A stretch of 64,000 nucleotides of DNA from Hsuehochloa calcarea (lineage: Eukaryota > Streptophyta > Magnoliopsida > Poales > Poaceae): NCBI GenBank assembly GCA_036346395.1, contig CM070594.1:26259385-26323384 (forward strand), read 5' to 3'. Every line of letters begins with the position of its first letter. The stretch's first letter is position 1. Under the pieces are notes generated by a model. The model ran no database searches. It was not told the origin of the DNA and worked only from the letters and a program-made list of their open reading frames with translations. Positions 59,084 to 64,000 of this stretch are shown piece after piece. Made by a program: the position numbers and the translations under genes.

Positions 59084-60845
59084 AGAATTAAAAGAAAATC
59101 CAGAAAATAGGGAATAGAGGCTGATGGGTGAGACCCATGGTCAATGGAGTGGGTCAATGTCTCTGGTCTACTGGTCTATGCCTCACAGGTGCATGGAATA
59201 GTGGACCTAACATGTGGGGCTCACATGTCAGCGACACAACTCACGGTAGACTAGGTTTAGCTAGGTTTAGGGTTAGGGGTTTTGTACAGGTGGCACTGAC
59301 GCGGCTGGGCGCTAACGCGCACATGCGGCACACACGTGGTGACACGAAGGCAGTGACGAGGCTGGCACATTGGCGGCCACATCGATAATATCGACGGCAT
59401 CGATGGCTAGACGACGATGCCGGCGAAAGGCGGCAACCGGCGGCGAAAGGAGGGCATCGCCGGCATGTTGGAGCTCCGACGAACTCATCCCTCGACTCAA
59501 ATGCAACAGTAGGGGTCGGCAAGAGGCTCAACGACGACGAGGACAACGACGAAGGGCTCTAGCGGGGTCTTGGACATGCGCAAAAGAATTGCAAGGACAA
59601 GGCGATGTGGTCGGGTCATGCGTGAGGACCAATGGTCGTCGGCGGCGACAGGAACATGGCGGCGATGGTGAAGCATGGCGGCGACAGTCAAGCATAGCGG
59701 CCGTACGGCCTCGACGGTGCTACGGCGCTACGACGATCCTCCAGTGACGGGAAGGTGCACACCTGGTAGAACATGAGAAGGCGAACCCGACGGTGTAGTT
59801 GATGATGACAAGGGATCACCAGCGACGATGGAATCGAAGAAATCCCATGACGGTGGTGCTAGGTTTAGATCTCCAAATCCGGCGAAGCGGTGGTGATCTA
59901 GGGCTTTGGGATTTGAGGATCTGGCGGCGGGTGTTGAGGCGATGGGTTTGACACGCACGCTGAGTGCTTTTATAGCCTGTAGCAGTGGGGCTAAGGGAGA
60001 GTCCGAAGGAGACACGGCGGGGGAGTCCAGCGTGTGCATGATGGGGACGATGAATAGTGACACAAGGTAGGCCCACATGTTAGTTGCGGTGGCTAGGGTG
60101 TGTTTGCATCGAAAACGACATATGTGCGGCTGATGCGTGGGTCCAGGGATGCAGGCGAGCAAGTGAGAGAGAGGGTAAATGGGCTGGGGTTTGGCTATGT
60201 ATTGGGCCGGGGTATAGAATTTATCCCATTTGAACTTGTGAGATTTTAAATAGATTTTGTATTTTAAAAATACTAGAAAATCCACATGGCAAATTAAAAA
60301 TAGAAAATGAACTCAGAAAAATTCCACAAAAATCTGAAAAAATATTTCCAAGCACAAAGAAGTCAAATAAAATAGTTTTGAGTTTAATTGATGTTCATAT
60401 TAGTCACATTAAATTATTTTAACTTTAAAAGTTCCATTAAGATTTATTAAATTCAAATAAAATTTGGTAAAATTTTTCAAGGAACTAAACTACTAAAAAA
60501 GATTTTAAAACTCAAAAAATTATAATGCTACACCGGCCAAGATCCATCGTCTTCCCCAACCATGGTGAGCCCCCACCCCTTTTCCGAGTCGCCACCAAAA
60601 TCCCCGAAATTCACCGTCTCCATCGTTGCATCCATCAAATTGACATCCCCATTAGTTCTACCATAATCTTGCAACCTCATAGTCTTGCTTTAGTCAAACC
60701 AAGTCCACTAGAGTGTCACTGACATGAGGCCATGCTATCGGCTCTGTCCTGCAACTAGCGCCCCACTGTCTCCGTCATCTTCTTTTTGCACTGACTGTGT
60801 CACAAGGCGTGACTCAACATGCTGAAGGTATCCCTCACCATCACA
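59084..60845 (-). repeat. Unidentified sequence interrupted by element B
   Basis: Read on the minus strand, 60285-59084 continues across element B into 47977-45700. It has a TATA box (TATAAAAG, near 59970) followed by a GC-rich leader with many CGTCGC phrases, then AT-rich DNA, an arrangement like a long gypsy LTR or a gene 5' end. The 185-codon minus frame (60285-59728) has no domain. 60286-60845 is AT-rich with nothing recognisable. Confidence 0.35.
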
Positions 60846-62410
60846 TGTGAAAGCATCTAGGCCCCTAAAAATATGTTTGGGTAATTAATGACAATATGTG
60901 AATATGAGACTAATATGTTTGTTGAGTGATTACAAGGTTTAGTCCTAAATGAAAAAGTCAAAATAAGGAGTTGCATGTCAAAGGATATCAAGAAGATGGA
61001 GTTTGTTTCAAGGGCAAGGTATAAAATAGTCTAGGAACCCTTTGAATTTTACCGGTCTTAGGAGCATGTTGGAAGACCGGATTTTAGGATAGATGTCGTA
61101 CTATTAAGGGAGATCTTAACTAGTAGCTTGAAAGCACATCATTATGCCTTTGGATCAAATTAGGATCATGCATGCACTCTTGTTCTGGTTTTAAACTCAA
61201 ATCAATTTTTTTAGTACACAATTGGTAGTCCCGGTATTGTGGATGCGGAACTACCGCTGGGCGGAACTTCCAGAAATATTGTGCGGAATGACTTTTCCAG
61301 AGAGTACCCTTTTGTGGACATCTTCGATTTTCTGGAGGAGCGGTAGTACCGCCATGAAATGAGCGGAACTACCGCACCGCGGAAGTTCTGATGTTTTGCG
61401 CGTAATGTTTTTTTTCCAGAGAGTACCCTTTTGTGAACATCTTCAATTTTTTGGAAGAGAGGTAGTACCGCCGTGAGACGAACGGAACTACCGCATCGTG
61501 GAAGTTCTAATGTTGCGCGGAACGTTTTTTTTTTCCAGAAAAAGTATTTTCTTGAGCTTCAATGAAGAGCGGTAGTACCGCAACAAATTTGCGAAACTTC
61601 CGATGATCGGAAGTACTGCGAATTAGTTGGCGGTAGTTCCGCACCAAAAATCCAACGGCTATGTCAGAGCATTTAATACCCCTGTAATAGCCGTTGCTGT
61701 CCACTCGATGGAGGTGCGGTAGTTCTGGCCGATGCACAGTGAAACTACCGATTGTCCCAAAAAAAACTGCTGATTTTTCCTCCAACGGCTACTCTTGGTT
61801 GTGGAGGGTATAAATACACTCCACCAGCTCAAGGACAGTGTGCTGAGCATTCATTCAATACACTTGAGCTTAGAGTACTCTCTTCACTCCTCATTTACTC
61901 TCTTTGCATTAAATTGTGAGCAAAACCTAGAGTATTTCATTCTAGTTGATCCATTGCTCTTGGTTGCCGTCAAGCGAAGGTCAAGGTCTATTCTCTTGGT
62001 GTTTGTCGACACCTAGACGGCTTGCCGGAGGTTTACGCGGTGATCTCTTCAAGAAGATTGTGAAGAGGTCTGGCGCCATTTGTGATTGGTTCGGTATTCA
62101 CCAACTCCGGTGAGGAGGAAGTACAACCAAGTGATTTCGAGGGAAGGCTTAATTTGTGGAGCTGGCTTGATTGAGTCAAGCTTCCTCAACGTGGACTAGT
62201 GAAGATCGACAAATCTTCGATACCACGGGAAAAACCTCATTGTCTCCATTTCGGTTTTTTCTTATTTTTACTTATTGTAATTAATTTTGTAGCATATATC
62301 TTGTGATATATAGTATTGTTTAGTTCATTTTGCTTAATTGTATAATGTGGTCTAGAATTTTTAGAAATCTCCTATTCACCCCCCTCTGGTCGGTTATCCT
62401 TGATCCTACA
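60846..62410 (+). repeat. Element D 5' LTR
   Basis: It starts TGTGAAAGCATCTAGGCCCC and ends TTGATCCTACA. The TATA box TATAAATA is at 61809-61816. It holds GGAACTACCG-type motifs (61240-61640) and two tandem 119-bp units from 61297 to 61534 that start CCAGAGAGTACCC. The left edge could be two bases to the right (TGAAAGC). Confidence 0.8.
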
Positions 62411-62412
62411 AG

Positions 62413-62428
62413 TGGTATCAGAGCTTGG
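62413..62428 (+). other. Element D primer binding site
   Basis: TGGTATCAGAGCTTGG lies two bases after the LTR and complements initiator Met-tRNA. Confidence 0.9.
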
Positions 62429-62467
62429 TCTCTCTAATTTTAGACTTAACCTTCTAGGAGAGAAAGG

Positions 62468-62832
62468 ATGGCTAGTGAGGGAATGTCAATAGGCAAGGCT
62501 CCTTTATTTGATGGATCAAACTATACATATTGAAAAATTAGAATGTCTATTTATTTGAAGGCCATGAGCCCAAGCATATGGAGAATTGTGAGTGAGGGTT
62601 TCGTTATAGCACTTGATCCTACACATCCCACGGATCTCGAGGAACGAAACTCTCACCTCAATGCTCAAGCGATGAACGTTCTATTTGGAGCTTTAAACGC
62701 AGATGAGTTCAATCGAGTGAGTAACATTGAAACCGCTCATGAGATATGGACTACGCTCTCTGAAATTCATGAGGGCACGTCCACCGTTAAAGAAGCCAAA
62801 TTGCATAGGCTTCGGATCAAATATGAATCACC
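62468..62832 (+). pseudogene. Element D gag N-terminus
   Basis: The ATG at 62468 gives MASEGMSIGKAPLFDGSNYT then Y-stop-KIRMSIYLKAM; TGA stands where W is normal in this motif. Downstream reads PSIWRIVSEG, ALNADEFNRVSNIETAHEIW and TVKEAKLHRLRIKYES, a UBN2-type Gag core. The capsid C-terminus, zinc knuckles and protease catalytic site that should follow are absent. Confidence 0.85.
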
Positions 62833-64000
62833 TTTGGAGATGATACACAAGGGTGGATTGAAAGGACGGGATCGATCAGGTGAACGACAAATTCATCATA
62901 AAGGACGTTGCTCTTGTGGACAAGCTAAGGTACAACCTGTTTTCTGTCTCACAGCTTCTTGATGATGGCTATGAGACTAGATTTAAGAAAAATGTCTGTC
63001 GTGTGCTTGATTCCGCTGGTGAGCTCGTTTTTGGGATTTCTAGAGTTGGTAGAATCTTTGGAGATGATTTCTCTAAGTCTCTTGTTGGATCTCTCAAATG
63101 TTTGCTTGCATCTTCTTCTGATTTCTAGCTTTGGCACTGACGGTTGGGGCACACTGGTTTTGATCATCTGACGCGATTTAGCAACCTTGATCTCATGAGA
63201 GGTTTGCCCAAACTCAAAGCTGTCAAGGATATTGTATGTGCGCCCTGTAGGCATGGCAAGCAAGTTGTCGCCTCACACCCATCAGTGACTATGGTCATGA
63301 CTGACGGACCGGGACAGTTGCTTCATATGGATACTATTGGTCCTGCTAGGGTTCGGTTAGTCGTTGGTAAATGGTACATTTTTGTCATAGTCGATGATTT
63401 TCCGAGATACACTTGGGTGTTCTTTCTTGCTTCAAAGGATGAAGCTTTTGGTCATTATCATGATTTTTTTTCGCTTGGCTTCTGAACTTTCTGGTGCCTT
63501 GAGAGATCCATGATGACAATGGCACAGAGTTCAAGAATGCCTCTTTTTCCTCTTTCTGTGCTGAGCGTGGCATTGAGTATCAGTTCTCTTCTCCACACGT
63601 CTCTCAACAAAATAGCATGGTGGAAAGGAAGAACATGACCCTAGTCGAGATAGCTAAGACGATGTTAGATGAGTATAGCACACCAAGGAGGTTTTGGGCC
63701 GAAGCTATTGCTACAGTTTGCCATATTGCAAATCATATCTTCTTCAGACCTTCTTTGGGCAAGACTCCTTATGAGCTTCGGTTTGGTAGAAAACCCTATG
63801 TTTCTCATTTTTGAGTTTTTGGAGCCAAGTGTTTCATTCTTAGGACAGGAAACCTAGATAAATTTGAATCAAGAACTTTTGATGGTTTATTTCTGGGTTA
63901 TCCAGCACATTCGAGGGGCTTTCGGGTTTTTAATGTTGAGACTAACCTTGTCACTTTTGATGAGAATAGCCCTGGAGCTAGATCAGATGTTTCAGGTGAC
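62833..64000 (+). pseudogene. Element D pol 5' part (GAG-pre-integrase, integrase)
   Basis: VNDKFIIKDVALVDKLRYNL opens the pol part, then FGISRVGRIFG and GHTGFDHLTRFSNLDLMRGL with CAPCRHGKQV. The integrase core follows with LLHMDTIGPARVR, IVDDFPRYTWVFFLASKDEA, and DDNGTEFKNASFSSFCAERG-like sequence. Next are SMVERKNMTLVEIAKTMLDE and NHIFFRPSLGKTPYELRFGR, then FGAKCFILRTGNLDKFESRT and GLFLGYPAHSRGFRVFNVE to the window end. There are stops near 63128 and 63485 and frameshifts. It is very close to element A's pol. Confidence 0.87.

Larger units (their letters stand above)
60846..64000 (+). mobile_element. Element D: copia with gag joined to a foreign-looking pol, runs off window
   Basis: 5' LTR 60846-62410, primer binding site at 62413, gag from 62468, then a jump at about 62830 into the end of protease and GAG-pre-integrase, followed by integrase up to the window end. 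Pol is close to element A's (GLKGRDRSG region, DKLRYNLFSVSQLL), but gag is of a different type. RT, RNase H and the 3' LTR are not in the window. Confidence 0.88.

Noticed and set aside
59728..60285. 185-codon minus-strand frame as a gene
   Set aside because: It has no domain, P/S/A-rich composition and a TATA box inside the frame. It is better read as a leader or LTR.

Overview
The window is nuclear plant DNA, almost certainly from a grass (Poaceae, possibly an Oryza relative). Evidence: dense nested LTR retrotransposons, MULE and CACTA DNA transposons, grass-type Ty1-copia (SIRE/Maximus-like) proteins, and one spliced nuclear gene with GT-AG introns. Nothing bacterial or organellar is visible.

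The one host gene I can support is a thiamine pyrophosphokinase (TPK) gene on the minus strand. It is split into six coding exons between 42721 (ATG) and 17787 (stop). The spliced frame is 783 nt (260 residues) and open throughout, yet it spans about 24.9 kb because the introns are full of transposons. Intron 2 (12.0 kb) carries a complete copia element. Intron 3 (2.3 kb) carries a 1.14-kb MULE, probably a Pack-MULE. Intron 5 (9.6 kb) carries a shrunken Ty3-gypsy element, a copia LTR remnant and a complete short-LTR copia element.

Layout. 1-10132: 5' part of a minus-strand SIRE-like copia (element A), its gag split by a plus-strand solo LTR (5883-7382). 10158-11240: decayed MULE transposase. 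11241-17640: mostly anonymous DNA with microsatellites, a GC-rich block and one CACTA end (15527). 17657-44300: the TPK locus with its intronic transposons (gypsy 18452-21213; copia C 22415-27358; MULE 28974-30114; copia S 30864-41849). 44340-47982: anonymous AT-rich DNA, including a 1154-bp tandem duplication. 47983-59078: complete minus-strand SIRE-like copia B. 59084-60845: anonymous sequence that looks like the continuation of what B interrupted. 60846-64000: the start of a plus-strand copia (element D), a gag-pol chimera running off the window.

Target-site duplications fix most element borders: CTTCT (solo LTR), AAAGA (gypsy), TAAATTAAA (MULE), TGTTC (S) and ATTTC (B). Nearly all transposon reading frames are broken by short indels, while the TPK exons are clean. 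That contrast is either ordinary TE decay or base-calling error in methylated DNA. No TE looks autonomous as written. The only product I expect to be functional is TPK, which makes thiamine diphosphate.
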